Translations under genes and position numbers: made by a program | The notes under the pieces: generated by a model | What the model was told of the DNA's origin: nothing | Databases searched by the model: none | The model's input: the letters and a program-made list of their open reading frames with translations, nothing else | Origin: Acrocarpospora pleiomorpha | Lineage (GTDB): Bacteria > Actinomycetota > Actinomycetes > Streptosporangiales > Streptosporangiaceae | NCBI RefSeq assembly: GCF_009687885.1 | Contig: NZ_BLAF01000042.1 | Span: 115,608-166,416, forward strand | DNA: 50,809 nt | Direction of reading: 5' to 3' | Shown: piece after piece, positions 34,721-43,472 of the stretch | How the letters are laid out: each line of letters starts with the position of its first letter | How positions within the stretch are numbered: the stretch's first letter is position 1

Positions 34721-35998
34721 CTACGCCGTGTTCAGCAGGGTGAGCAGGGCCTGGTGGTAAGTGGCCTGGACCGGCGGGATCGAGTCCAGGCGGATCTGCT
34801 CGTCCGTGGCGTGTAGACCCCGGTAGTCGACGCCGAACCCAGCGGTAGCCGGGATGCCCAGCCCAGCCAGGTAGTTGCCAATGTTGGAAGGGCCAGCGAC
34901 CTTCGGTGCCGCGTTCACCCCAAAGGCCCCTGCGGCGGCCAGGAGCGCGCTGCGCAGCGGCGCCTCCTTGGGCAGCGCGAACGCCGGCCATCGGGTGGTT
35001 ACCTCCAGGTGTGTCGGCCGCGTGTCCGCCCACTGGGCGTCAAGGTCAGCAACGACGGAGCGCAGAAGATTCAGGGCGGCCTGGTCGTCGAACGCCGGGG
35101 TGAGGCGGACATCGACATTGAACGTGCACAGATCCGGAACGGTGGAATATCCCTCACCCCCACTGATCGCGGTGACGGTCAGCTTGGCCGACAACGGGAA
35201 GTCCGGCCCGGCCGATCCCGGCACGGGCGCGGCGTGCAGCAAAGAGACCAGCTCAGCGGCTTTGGCGATCGCCGACGGGCTGGTGGTTCTGGCTCCCGAA
35301 TGACCGGCCACCCCGTGGACAGATGCGCGGACACGCAGCACACCGCGGCCTCCCGTCACGACATGGTCCAGTCCGGGATATCCGATCATCACCCCGTCGA
35401 TCCGGCTGGCCGACCCCTCGAAGTACGCTTTGGCCCCTCCGAACGAGCCGGTGTGCTCGTCGACGTCAAACAGCAGCACGACGGTACCGCGCCATTGGTC
35501 GGCGCTCTGCCGGAGCCGCGCGACGATGTGGGCGAAGATCGCCGCCCCTGCTTTGGAGTCCGAGGAGCCCCGCCCATGCAGCCACCCTCCGCTGACCTCC
35601 CCCGACGTCGGGGGAAAGCGCCAGGTGTCCTCATCACCGAACGGCGCGGTGTCCAAGCAGGCGTCTAGTACGTAGCAAGGCCCGGGACCGGCGCCAACAA
35701 CTTCGCATGTCAGCGCGACCGTTGATCCGCTGGGTCCCGTCAAAGGCCGATACGGCAAATCGTGGTCGGCGAGCCAGGCCGCCATATGCTCCAAGATCGG
35801 CTCGTAGGGATCGATGCCGCCGCGGCTGGGAATCTGTACCAGTTCACGTGTCAGTTTCACCACAGCGGGCTGATCGCGACCGGCCGCGTCCAGTGCCTCT
35901 TGGGCGGGCTCGGAAGCATCTGTGCCAGAATCGGCAGCGCCCATACGGGGTTTTCCCTCAAATGTCGTGGCAAGCCCCCTGCCGTCTTTTCGCGTCAT
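34721..35998 (-). CDS. M20-family hydrolase with altered metal site
   Basis: This 425-residue protein has the M20 layout. LDACLDTAPF at 111-120 stands where HxD is expected, so the first zinc-ligand His is replaced by Cys114 while Asp116 is kept. GRGSSDSKAG supplies the bridging Asp, and FDVDEHTGSFGG has one Glu/Asp pair. GVDYRGLHATDE supplies the late His. A dimerisation lid domain (VHGVAGHSGART) is present. It may be a peptidase, deacylase or amidohydrolase. ATG 35998 overlaps the regulator stop (ATGA). A 183-bp gap with repeats separates it from folE, so it may be a separate transcript. Confidence 0.85.
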   Translation of the reverse strand: MTRKDGRGLATTFEGKPRMGAADSGTDASEPAQEALDAAGRDQPAVVKLTRELVQIPSRGGIDPYEPILEHMAAWLADHDLPYRPLTGPSGSTVALTCEVVGAGPGPCYVLDACLDTAPFGDEDTWRFPPTSGEVSGGWLHGRGSSDSKAGAAIFAHIVARLRQSADQWRGTVVLLFDVDEHTGSFGGAKAYFEGSASRIDGVMIGYPGLDHVVTGGRGVLRVRASVHGVAGHSGARTTSPSAIAKAAELVSLLHAAPVPGSAGPDFPLSAKLTVTAISGGEGYSTVPDLCTFNVDVRLTPAFDDQAALNLLRSVVADLDAQWADTRPTHLEVTTRWPAFALPKEAPLRSALLAAAGAFGVNAAPKVAGPSNIGNYLAGLGIPATAGFGVDYRGLHATDEQIRLDSIPPVQATYHQALLTLLNTA

Positions 35999-36786
35999 GT
36001 CTGTGCACTCCGTTCTCGCACCACCGTAAGTGCGGCGACCTGCTCGATGCTCTCCACCCGCCTTGCCGCCGCGTATGCCTGTCGACCGTGATCCAGCAGT
36101 CGGGCTGCGCCAGCCACGCCCAGCACGATTCCCGAGTCGAACGCTTCATGCGAGGTCAGTGAGGGGATCGGTACGACCGCCATCTGTTCGCTTGCGCAGA
36201 AGAACCGCTCCGGCGCCATCGTGGTGTCCTCCATCAACCCCAGGTGCAGGGTCTTGACCCCCACACTACGGTCTTCTGGATCACGTACCCGCAGCAGTCG
36301 CATCAGGTGCTCCTGCAGCACCCGGTGGTGGGGCGGGCCGAACAGAACCCGGTAGTACACCAGCCGGGGCCGCTCGACCAGCACGGTCTCGATGGCCTTC
36401 AGGTACGTCTCGTCCCGTGAACGCGACCCCATCACCACCAGGCAATCGCGGGCACCGCTGACGGTGTCCAGCAGCGCCCGCTGCAAGTCGCCGAATCCGG
36501 CCAGCAGCCGAGGGCCAGGCCGGGCGGTCAGTCCCTCGTCTTGATGGGCGAACAACACGTCGGGAGACAAGTCGTAGATCTCACACAAGGTCTTCCGGTG
36601 GCCGATGCTGGTGGTGTGACGGCCGAGTTCCCACCCCGAAACCATGCTGGCCGTGACCCCAGAGTGTCCACCAGGAGTACGTAAGTCGATCTCCTCGACC
36701 AATTCCTCCAACGTCCAGTTACGGGCCAGTCGAGCCAGCCGCAAGGGTGATGCGTCCTGTGCGGATCGTGACGAGCGGCGAGGCAT
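35995..36786 (-). CDS. HTH (XRE-type) transcriptional regulator
   Basis: This 263-residue protein has an N-terminal HTH at about 15-75. The blocks LRLARLARNWTLEELVEEID, SGVTASMVSGWELGRHT and KTLCEIYDLSPDVLF are the actinomycete XRE pattern. The C-terminal ~170 residues (CLVVMGSRSRDETYLKAIE and later VVPIPSLTSHEAFDSGIVL) may be an effector domain. ATG 36786 is chosen because a near-perfect GGAGGTGAT precedes it. It is coupled to the M20 gene and is a natural candidate to control the deazaguanine operon. Confidence 0.85.
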   Translation of the reverse strand: MPRRSSRSAQDASPLRLARLARNWTLEELVEEIDLRTPGGHSGVTASMVSGWELGRHTTSIGHRKTLCEIYDLSPDVLFAHQDEGLTARPGPRLLAGFGDLQRALLDTVSGARDCLVVMGSRSRDETYLKAIETVLVERPRLVYYRVLFGPPHHRVLQEHLMRLLRVRDPEDRSVGVKTLHLGLMEDTTMAPERFFCASEQMAVVPIPSLTSHEAFDSGIVLGVAGAARLLDHGRQAYAAARRVESIEQVAALTVVRERSAQT

Positions 36787-36947
36787 AGCCAATCACCTCC
36801 CGAGCTATCGCTGAAGGTCTATGTGGTTGCCTGTCCGACGCTACCCCGGCCTTGAAGACCCGACCTAGCCTCGGTGCACGGTGGGCAGTTTGCTCACGCG
36901 CCAGGAACGGCGAGTTCCGCGCTCGGTCCTCCGCGGGCCCGCTCCGC

Positions 36948-37256
36948 GTGCTGAACCGGGTGTTCTGCGACCTGCTCGGCCACAACGGCGCCTACCTTGC
37001 CCTCGCCGAGCACACCTGGCGGGTGATCTTTCCGATGGCCACTCGATCGAAGGAAATCCCCTTCACGGTCAACGGCACGGCCACCGCGCCCGCTCTTCCC
37101 CCACCCAGTCCTGCGACGACGAGTCCAGAGAAGTCAGAGGGCTTGCCTGGCTGGGTTTGGACTGGCCTGGTTATCGGGGTGGTCGCCGGACTGGTGGGCC
37201 TGCTGTTGAAGTTGGTTGAAGGTCGACGCACCTACAGAGAGCGGGGCGGAGCCTGA
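36948..37256 (+). CDS. possible small membrane protein
   Basis: This 102-residue frame has a Pro/Thr-rich linker and then one membrane segment, GWVWTGLVIGVVAGLVGLLL. It ends in a short basic tail. GTG 36948 is one option and ATG 37035 another; neither has a strong ribosome site. Codon third positions are GC-rich as in real genes. It lies divergent from the HTH regulator. Function is unknown. Confidence 0.4.
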   Translation: MLNRVFCDLLGHNGAYLALAEHTWRVIFPMATRSKEIPFTVNGTATAPALPPPSPATTSPEKSEGLPGWVWTGLVIGVVAGLVGLLLKLVEGRRTYRERGGA

Positions 37257-37552
37257 GGGAATCGACCTCAGCCAAAGTGAGGGTCAGTTCACCGGGGCCA
37301 GCCTCATCCAGGCGAGCGAGCGGACGCGATCGGCTCGCGCCCGGACGCGCCGGTGAGGGCGGGAGAGTTTCTTGCGCACCTAACTTGGGCTTCGCGTGTG
37401 CCTGCGAGCACGACCAACCCCAATTCGTTACCGGGTTGCTGATCATCGTTCATTGGTGTACCTGGCCATCCGCCTATAGCAACCATCGAAGGCATGAACA
37501 GTGCGACGCCTCGATAGGTCGGATGTGGGCGTCCCAAGTTAGGGAGCACACC

Positions 37553-37870
37553 ATGAGACTAGATTTCGTGGGCGTCGATCCAGGCAACCCCGATGACGAC
37601 TGTCCAGCCGTGTTCATCGACCCTGAGACCGGAGACTTCTACTTTCAGGGCGACACGGTCACAGATCCGGACGTGATCGCCTGGATCAATTCCGACAGTC
37701 GGATCAAGGACACAGAGTCGGTGGTACGACTCCCCGCCGCGATGGCGGAGATCATCATGGAGGCGGCCAGTGGCAGGTACGAGCGGGGCAAGCGGCGGTT
37801 CACGCCCGACACCCACCCCCGGCCCGCTGAGGACGTACGGAGCACACGAGAGCAAGCCGACATTCGCTGA
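37553..37870 (+). CDS. hypothetical protein paired with DUF6879
   Basis: This 105-residue acidic protein begins MRLDFVGVDPGNPDDDCPAV. It contains FIDPETGDFYFQGDTVTDPDV, an arrangement often seen immediately before DUF6879 genes in actinomycetes. AGGGAG lies 8 nt upstream of ATG 37553. Its end overlaps the next open frame. No biochemical role is known. Confidence 0.65.
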   Translation: MRLDFVGVDPGNPDDDCPAVFIDPETGDFYFQGDTVTDPDVIAWINSDSRIKDTESVVRLPAAMAEIIMEAASGRYERGKRRFTPDTHPRPAEDVRSTREQADIR

Positions 37871-38363
37871 ACTGCTGGCCGAATGCGATACCTCAGCCGT
37901 GCATCTGGAGATGCACGACCAGCACCTCGTGACCGATCCGCGCTACCTGGCATGGAAGGAAGGTCGACCCCAACCAGAGACGCCGGGTGGGAAAGCGTTC
38001 CGCGAAACGGTCAGTGAGGCAGTCGCGCGAGGTGTGACGATCCGCCGGGCTCGTATCGTCTCGGAGCCGGTCAGCGACTATGTCCGCTGGGAGCACAGCC
38101 TCACGGCTGACCACAACATCGCCGCCGGCGAACTGGTCCGTTGGCTGCCCCGAGCGTTCGCGTCAGCTCTACCACTGCCCGGTAATCCCTTTTGGGTATT
38201 TAATCGGCGACTTGTGCGATTTTCCCTATTCGGTGGGGACGGCCAAGTTGTCGGCCACCAGTTCACTGAAGACCGTGCCGTCGTGGACCTTTGCGTGGCC
38301 GCGTTCGAAGCAGTGTGGGACCTCGCGATTGACCATGAGGACTACAGCCCTCCTGCTGCTTGA
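37770..38363 (+). CDS. DUF6879 family protein, start uncertain
   Basis: Residues from about 31 onward match DUF6879: FAELLAECDTSAVHLEMHD, then WKEGRPQPE, RRARIVSEPVSDYVRWEHS and NIAAGELVRWLPR. The function is unknown, although such proteins commonly accompany HTH regulators in actinomycetes. The first in-frame GTG at 37770 would overlap the previous gene by 101 nt, and no good start lies nearer to 37860, so the true 5' end is unclear. Remains of a HTH gene follow 9 bp downstream. Confidence 0.7.
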   Translation: MAGTSGASGGSRPTPTPGPLRTYGAHESKPTFAELLAECDTSAVHLEMHDQHLVTDPRYLAWKEGRPQPETPGGKAFRETVSEAVARGVTIRRARIVSEPVSDYVRWEHSLTADHNIAAGELVRWLPRAFASALPLPGNPFWVFNRRLVRFSLFGGDGQVVGHQFTEDRAVVDLCVAAFEAVWDLAIDHEDYSPPAA

Positions 38364-38372
38364 TCAAGAGCC

Positions 38373-38530
38373 GTGCCATCCTCGTCATCGTCCAGCGCCC
38401 AGCAGGCCAGGCAAGCTCTCGCTGACCAACTCCGCGAGATCCGGCTCAATGCCGGACTGTCCGCGAAAGAATTTGGCGGACCGTGCTGGCTGGCACACCG
38501 AATGGACCGACGATCCGTTCCGCGCACGGC
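38373..38530 (+). pseudogene. truncated and frameshifted HTH regulator remnant
   Basis: The GTG-initiated frame reads ARQALADQLREIRLNAGLSAKEF and then loses the HTH pattern. The alternative frame continues NLADRAGWHTEW, as expected for the next helix. Beyond that, the recognition helix and DUF5753-like body are missing and unrelated sequence begins. So a frameshift near 38475 and a deletion near 38505 seem to have destroyed the usual regulator partner of DUF6879. Confidence 0.6.
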
Positions 38531-38854
38531 GAGGACGGTGTCGCGGTCCTGGCCAGCGGCTCCCGCTGGTGTATCGCGGACGGCCTGGCGAAGGTCCGCG
38601 GCCTGCCCCCGGGCGCGGAGGTGGACATCGCCTGGTCGAGGTACAGCCGCGACGGCAAGACGTTCAAAGATGATGCCTGGCCGCTGACGGCGCACGCCGA
38701 CGCAAACGGCCGGGTCGAGGAGTCCGTGGGCGGTCGGTTCTCGCTCAACACCAACAACCAGTTGCGTCTTCGCGTGCTCAACCCGCGCGAGGACGTCGCC
38801 GCGGCAGTCGTCGAGAAGGTCTCGACGGCCAAGATCAGCATGTTTGGCCGCTGA
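38483..38854 (+). CDS. hypothetical protein, possibly truncated
   Basis: This 123-residue frame contains GEDGVAVLASGSRWCIADGL, PPGAEVDIAWSRYSRDGKTF and SLNTNNQLRLRVLNPREDVAA, a beta-rich pattern. It resembles a phage structural or tail-associated domain more than a cytoplasmic enzyme, though I cannot name a family. Its N-terminus abuts the HTH remnant, so it may have lost its original start. A holin-like remnant follows. Confidence 0.45.
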   Translation: MLAGTPNGPTIRSAHGEDGVAVLASGSRWCIADGLAKVRGLPPGAEVDIAWSRYSRDGKTFKDDAWPLTAHADANGRVEESVGGRFSLNTNNQLRLRVLNPREDVAAAVVEKVSTAKISMFGR

Positions 38855-38992
38855 TCACCCGCTTCCAACCCGTCACCCAATTCGTTGGAAGCGCGGCCCG
38901 TGCTTCCAGCCTGCGTTAAACCCCCGCCATGGTGGCGGGACTCCCCGGAGGAGAGGCACATTCACGCTGAGCCCGTAACCTATTCCAGGCTC

Positions 38993-39215
38993 GTGGAAGC
39001 CAAGGTCAAGGCAATGACCCTGACTTCCTACTTTCGCCGGTGCCGCCGGTATGGCCATCCTGCTGGTGATCGCCGACGACCCGTCGCTGATCTCGTTCCT
39101 GCCCGACTGGGTGGAGGCGATCGCCATGCCGCTAGTGCCGACCGGACTGGCGGCCCTGGCCAGCTACAAGGCCAAGCACACCCCGCGGCCGGACCTCCCG
39201 GCCAACCAGCGGTAG
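38993..39215 (+). pseudogene. frameshifted phage holin-like gene
   Basis: One frame reads VEAKVKAMTLTSYF; the other continues FAGAAGMAILLVIADDPSLI, SFLPDWVEAIAMPLVPTGL and ALASYKAKHTPRPDLP. Joined, this resembles the single- or double-membrane-pass holins of actinophages. One extra T in the CTACTTTCGCC context at about 39030 breaks the frame. A GGAGGAG site at 38947 lies upstream without a standard start codon at the right distance. Confidence 0.55.
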
Positions 39216-39340
39216 CACCTGCGCGAAAAGCGATCGAGAGGTCGGCGGCAACGACAGCGACCCGCTGCACTTCGACGACCCGCTCATGGCAATGAGGAGC
39301 GACGCCGCAGGCGTGCCCCTAGGTGTTCGATGACGTGGGC

Positions 39341-39877
39341 CTATCGTCGGTCCAGGATCAAGACGTCGGTCACCATCGCATCCGGTGCCGGACGGCAGGT
39401 TCCGACCATCCGCCAGCCCCACCTCAAATACATGGGATGCGCAGCGGCGGCAGGGTTGGCTAGAAGCGTCGCATACGGCTCGGGCCGCCCCTCCAGCAGG
39501 AGATTCAGCAGGCGTTTGCCGTAGCCGTGACCGCGATACTCCGGCAGCAGATTGAGTTCGATGACCGCGAATTTCGCCTGCGCCACCGCCTCGGGCGGGC
39601 CGGGTGTCGTCTCGCCGCCCCACCAGGCACCTTCGGCCATCGGAAGACCGAATGCGAACCCGGCCAGCTTCCCGGCCTCATCGTTGGCGGCGACGAGGGC
39701 GAACCCCGCACGCTGGGCCTGGGCGCTTGTCCGGTCGCGGAACCTGTCGCGCCGATACAGGGGTCCACTGTTATACGGCGGTTCTTCTCTGATCCGGAGG
39801 TACACCTCGGCGTATTCGTCGCCGAGCACAGCGGCGGCGGCATCCTCTCCGGTCATGCGATGGAAGGCGATGCTCAT
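39341..39877 (-). CDS. GNAT family N-acetyltransferase
   Basis: This 178-residue protein has a GNAT core: AGFALVAANDEAGKLAGFAFG, then FAVIELNLLPEYRGHGYGKRLLNLLL, where RGHGYGK is the acetyl-CoA pyrophosphate loop (Q/RxxGxG/A). The ending LRWGWRMVGTCRPAPDAM is typical. ATG 39877 overlaps the preceding regulator stop by one base (TGATG), so the two are translationally coupled. The acceptor substrate is unknown. Confidence 0.88.
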   Translation of the reverse strand: MSIAFHRMTGEDAAAAVLGDEYAEVYLRIREEPPYNSGPLYRRDRFRDRTSAQAQRAGFALVAANDEAGKLAGFAFGLPMAEGAWWGGETTPGPPEAVAQAKFAVIELNLLPEYRGHGYGKRLLNLLLEGRPEPYATLLANPAAAAHPMYLRWGWRMVGTCRPAPDAMVTDVLILDRR

Positions 39878-41328
39878 CACGAACCTCTCGGAAGGGCCAG
39901 CTTCTCCCGGTATTCGATCACAGCGGGCAAATGGGCTCGTAACTCGTTCTGAGGCACGACAGCGACAACAGTCGAAGCCGCGTGCAGGACGAAGCTTGTC
40001 ACATCGTCGGTGCCGAGTAATTCCAAAGTCCTCCGCGCGTAGGCCAGTCCTTCCGACACATCTCCTGAGCGCACCGCAGAGGTAGCCACATGCAGGTGCA
40101 CTTGCGCGGACTGGCGGGCGGCATGGCGCGACCGGCCGGGAGCGTAGGCGGCGATCGAATCTTGCTGCGCCTGGCCGGCAGCAGGATAGCCAGCGAGGGT
40201 ATAGACGAGCGAGCGAGTGTGAAGCAGCCTCTGTACCGGCCAACCCCACACAGACACCTCATCGTCGGTGATCGAGCCGGGAAGCAGCTTGTAAACGCGC
40301 GCCTGCTCGTCGAGCGCCTCGAATGAACCCTGACGATCCCCCATCAACGCCAAAGCATGCGCCCGAGCGCCTAACGCCTTAGTGGTCGCATGGCAAGGCA
40401 TCCCGCGAGATGCCTTTAAGGCTGAATCGACGCGGGCGAGAATCAGCGGGAGCGGCCGGGGCTCGTAGAGTCCCAGGATCGCCTCGAAGGACGCCACAAG
40501 GGCGACCATGTCGTCACCGGCCGCCGCGGCGGCTCGGCGCGCTGAGGACCACCAGTGGTGGGATTGTCTGATGTGACCAGCCGAACCGAGAGCGTAGGCG
40601 AGGAACATCATCATTTCGGCATTGACTCGTGCCCAGCCCGTAGCTCTCTGCTTGGGCATGATTTCCTGCAAGGCCAGGATGTCCACGCTCAGGTCACCGA
40701 TCACTTGAGGCAGCGGGTGAGAGACCATCCGGTGCGCGTACTCCCACGCGCGCTCCTCCCAATCGGCCAGGTCCGGCCCGCCCAACCCTTGGTCTACGAC
40801 CGTACGCAGGCGTTCTAGTCCGTCCAACGGGGCAAACGCGGCGGTTGCTCCCAGGCCGACGATGCCGATGAGCAGCTGACGGCGTAGTTCTTCCATATCC
40901 ATAGCATCGTGGGGGCGCGCGCTGGAGACGACAGGCTGGCGATCCGTATTGGCCTGGCCGCCGACGTCCTCCGCAGCCATGGTCCTCGCGCCAAACTGAA
41001 ACGTTTCTCGCCGATTCGTGGGCGCTTCCTCTTCACGAGATGTCCTAGGGACACCTAAAGGCACTATTTGGGGATCATATGCGGATAAAAGGTCAGCGGC
41101 GCTGTGTCCGGGGAACATCCGCTCCAAGACCCGGCAATGCTCAGGCCGCGGGACGGTCTTCACCTTGCCCGACAGCCACCGGTTGAGCTGCTCGCGGCTA
41201 GGGGCGGTGCCAGCCAGCATCTTGTCCACCCGGCTGGCGATCTTGTTGTACTCGATACTGAAGGCCCGGTGTGACTGCAAATGCCGATTGGTCAGGAGCA
41301 CCTTCAACAGAGTCCGCTGGCTGGACAT
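39877..41328 (-). CDS. HTH regulator with TPR-like C-terminus
   Basis: This 483-residue protein begins with a HTH-like region (FSIEYNKIASRVDKMLAG then SREQLNRWLSGKVKTVPRPEH). It continues with a long helical repeat region carrying pairs such as GWARVNAEMMMFLAYALGSA, typical of the Streptomyces family annotated as XRE/transcriptional regulator-like. The helices may bind a small ligand or peptide. It is divergent from a DUF574 methyltransferase, a very common pairing in actinomycetes, and tandem adjacent 11-bp repeats lie in between. Confidence 0.8.
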   Translation of the reverse strand: MSSQRTLLKVLLTNRHLQSHRAFSIEYNKIASRVDKMLAGTAPSREQLNRWLSGKVKTVPRPEHCRVLERMFPGHSAADLLSAYDPQIVPLGVPRTSREEEAPTNRRETFQFGARTMAAEDVGGQANTDRQPVVSSARPHDAMDMEELRRQLLIGIVGLGATAAFAPLDGLERLRTVVDQGLGGPDLADWEERAWEYAHRMVSHPLPQVIGDLSVDILALQEIMPKQRATGWARVNAEMMMFLAYALGSAGHIRQSHHWWSSARRAAAAAGDDMVALVASFEAILGLYEPRPLPLILARVDSALKASRGMPCHATTKALGARAHALALMGDRQGSFEALDEQARVYKLLPGSITDDEVSVWGWPVQRLLHTRSLVYTLAGYPAAGQAQQDSIAAYAPGRSRHAARQSAQVHLHVATSAVRSGDVSEGLAYARRTLELLGTDDVTSFVLHAASTVVAVVPQNELRAHLPAVIEYREKLALPRGS

Positions 41329-41524
41329 GAGTCACACCTGCCCTCATCAGGATGGGTCCGATATGAGTCCGATCCCCGGATGATTTCACGATAGATGGCG
41401 TTCACCATGGGATTCCCGTTTCCGGGCCTTTTCAATATCCGTGACACACGGACGACACGCCAATGACTGAATGTGACGCACCTGCGACGCTGCAACGACC
41501 GGGTTCGGTCCCTAGCGTCGAAGC
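41329..41524. promoter_or_regulatory. divergent promoter region with tandem 11-bp repeats
   Basis: ATGGGTCCGAT (41352-41362) is followed directly by ATGAGTCCGAT (41363-41373). The head-to-tail repeats suggest a binding site for the adjacent HTH regulator. Promoters for 41328 (leftward) and 41525 (rightward) must lie here. Confidence 0.5.
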
Positions 41525-42580
41525 ATGCCCCCTCTCGACGACACCCCCCAGGCGGGACTCGATGCTGACCTTCTCGGGCATCGAGCTTCTGTTGCGCCGC
41601 CGGTTCTCCATCAGCCCGTGCCTGCCCAGCGGGATGCAGGGCCGGGAAAGAGCTCGGTCGAGTTGGCGATTGAGCAGGTAACCGACCCTGATTCGGAGCC
41701 GGTGAGGCGTCGCCGGTCGCTTCTGCTGCCGACGGCGGTGGCCTACGACCCCAGGGAACCCAATGGGGCTCGGATCTATGACTACCTGCTCGGCGGGAAA
41801 GACAACCATCCGGCCGACCGGGAGGCTGGCGACCGGCTGGTGCGGCTCATTCCGGATGTGCCTGTGCAGGTTCGGGAGAACCGGTACTTCTTGCACCGGG
41901 TGGTGACCGAGTTGGTCGGCCTGGGCGTCCGGCAGTTCATTGACATCGGATCTGGGCTTCCGACCAGGGACAACACGCATGAGGTCGTCCAGGCCAGGGT
42001 GGCGGCGCTGGCTGCCGCCGCCAAGCGGAAGGCACCGGATGAGACGCGGGTCGTCTATGTCGATTACGACGAGCTGGCGTGTGTGCACGGCCGGGCTCTG
42101 GTCTCCGGCCTGGAAGACCGGGTGGCGATGGTGCACCAGGACCTGCGCACCCCCGAGAAGATCTTTGAGGACGAGACGGTTCGCAAGCTGATCGACTTCA
42201 GTCAGCCGGTGGCCGTGCTCGTAATCGCCGTCCTGCATTTCATCACCGATGAGGAGAACCCGGGCGCGATCATCGCCCGTATCCGGGACCGGATGCCGGA
42301 CGGCTGCTATCTGGCCCTCTCCCACGGCTGCCCGGATGGTATGGAGCCGGAGGCTCTTGCGGCGGCGGTGGCGGTGTATGAGAAGGCGTCCGCTCCGTTT
42401 ACCCCCCGCCCACGCGAGGCGATCACCGCTTTGTTCGACGGCTGGGAGCTGCTGGAGCCGGGCGTGTGCGAGGTCTCACAGTGGCGGCCGGAGCTGGACC
42501 GGGTCGACATCGGAGGGAACGGCGCGCCCGTGGTCGCCCGGTCGGGCGCGTCTTTTGTCGGCGGGTTGGCCAGGCGATGA
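41525..42580 (+). CDS. DUF574-family SAM-dependent methyltransferase
   Basis: This 351-residue protein has the family signature PNGARIYDYLLGGKDNHPAD near 80-100. FIDIGSGLPTRDNTHEV (motif I) follows, then VVYVDYDELACVHGRAL and VLVIAVLHFITDEE. The DUF574 family is greatly expanded in actinomycetes; substrates are unknown. The ATG at 41525 has no clear ribosome site, and internal starts are possible because the first ~65 residues are variable. Its stop overlaps the next gene (GATGA). Confidence 0.9.
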   Translation: MPPLDDTPQAGLDADLLGHRASVAPPVLHQPVPAQRDAGPGKSSVELAIEQVTDPDSEPVRRRRSLLLPTAVAYDPREPNGARIYDYLLGGKDNHPADREAGDRLVRLIPDVPVQVRENRYFLHRVVTELVGLGVRQFIDIGSGLPTRDNTHEVVQARVAALAAAAKRKAPDETRVVYVDYDELACVHGRALVSGLEDRVAMVHQDLRTPEKIFEDETVRKLIDFSQPVAVLVIAVLHFITDEENPGAIIARIRDRMPDGCYLALSHGCPDGMEPEALAAAVAVYEKASAPFTPRPREAITALFDGWELLEPGVCEVSQWRPELDRVDIGGNGAPVVARSGASFVGGLARR

Positions 42581-43185
42581 CGGCGGAACTGGTCGGCGAT
42601 CACGCGCCGGAGACGGCGGACGGGCCGCTCGGCAGGGTGCGGACTGCCCTGCGGGTCCATCACCTTCTTTCTTTCTACCGCGCCGAAGACGAGGCGAGGT
42701 CCGGACACGTCGGGGACGAGTTGGCCGACGATGGCCGGCGGTTGGTGGTTCTGCATCCTGCCGGAGGAAGTCCCGCGACCATCGGCTGGGTAGGCGCGGT
42801 GGATACCTACCTGCTGAACGTCCCGTATGAGAACGGCGAACACGCGGTCATGGCCAAGACCGAGCAGAAGACGGTAGGGGCCCTGGCCTGCCTCTGGGGG
42901 GTGGAGGCCGCTCCTGAGCAGTCTCCGGCCGATCGATTGCGCGCGCTTGAGCAGCTTCTGGCCAAGCGTGGAGTCTCGGCGCGGATCGTGGAGGGGGAGC
43001 AGGAGATCCGGCTGGAGGTGGACGGCACAGAGACGGCGGTGGTGCCGGTGAAGGTGGTCGTGGGCGGCCGGGGCGGGGCCTATCTGGTGTACATCGGATC
43101 GGGCCAAGGCACCCGGACGCTGATGGCCAGAGAACCCGGTGGCGCGGCCGTGTTCGTGATGCGCGGCCTGAATCGGGGGGTCTGA
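42577..43185 (+). CDS. hypothetical protein in methyltransferase operon
   Basis: This 202-residue protein is coupled to the methyltransferase by an ATGA overlap. Visible blocks are RVHHLLSFYRAEDEARSGHV, TIGWVGAVDTYLLNVPYENG and VVPVKVVVGGRGGAYLVYIGS. It looks like a compact alpha/beta protein with no family I recognise. It is followed by another coupled gene (TGATG). Confidence 0.6.
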   Translation: MTAELVGDHAPETADGPLGRVRTALRVHHLLSFYRAEDEARSGHVGDELADDGRRLVVLHPAGGSPATIGWVGAVDTYLLNVPYENGEHAVMAKTEQKTVGALACLWGVEAAPEQSPADRLRALEQLLAKRGVSARIVEGEQEIRLEVDGTETAVVPVKVVVGGRGGAYLVYIGSGQGTRTLMAREPGGAAVFVMRGLNRGV

Positions 43186-43472
43186 TGCGTCCACGGGTTG
43201 AGGCCCACTCGCTCGGCGAAGCGGTGGTGCCGGTGCTGGAGGGGCGGATTCTGCCCAAGAGCAGGCCCGTGACCGGCGCGGTCGTCGAGTTGCTGGATCA
43301 CGCCGCCGCGTATGTGGCTCTGCTGTCGGACCAGTGGAACGAGCAGATCTGGGAGCGCGGGTGCGTCCGCCAGGCGTCGGCATCCGAGATGGACACGGCA
43401 CGGTCGGCCGGGCGGTCCGAGCTCAACCCGGGCGGCACAAGCCGGGCACCGATGTCCCGTCCCCTTCCCTGA
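43185..43472 (+). CDS. small hypothetical protein
   Basis: This 95-residue protein starts at an ATG overlapping the previous TGA by one base. Its first 70 residues, including PVTGAVVELLDHAAAYVALL and SDQWNEQIWERGCV, look like a helical protein. The last part is low-complexity. It is probably the third gene of the methyltransferase operon. Function is unknown. Confidence 0.5.
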   Translation: MRPRVEAHSLGEAVVPVLEGRILPKSRPVTGAVVELLDHAAAYVALLSDQWNEQIWERGCVRQASASEMDTARSAGRSELNPGGTSRAPMSRPLP

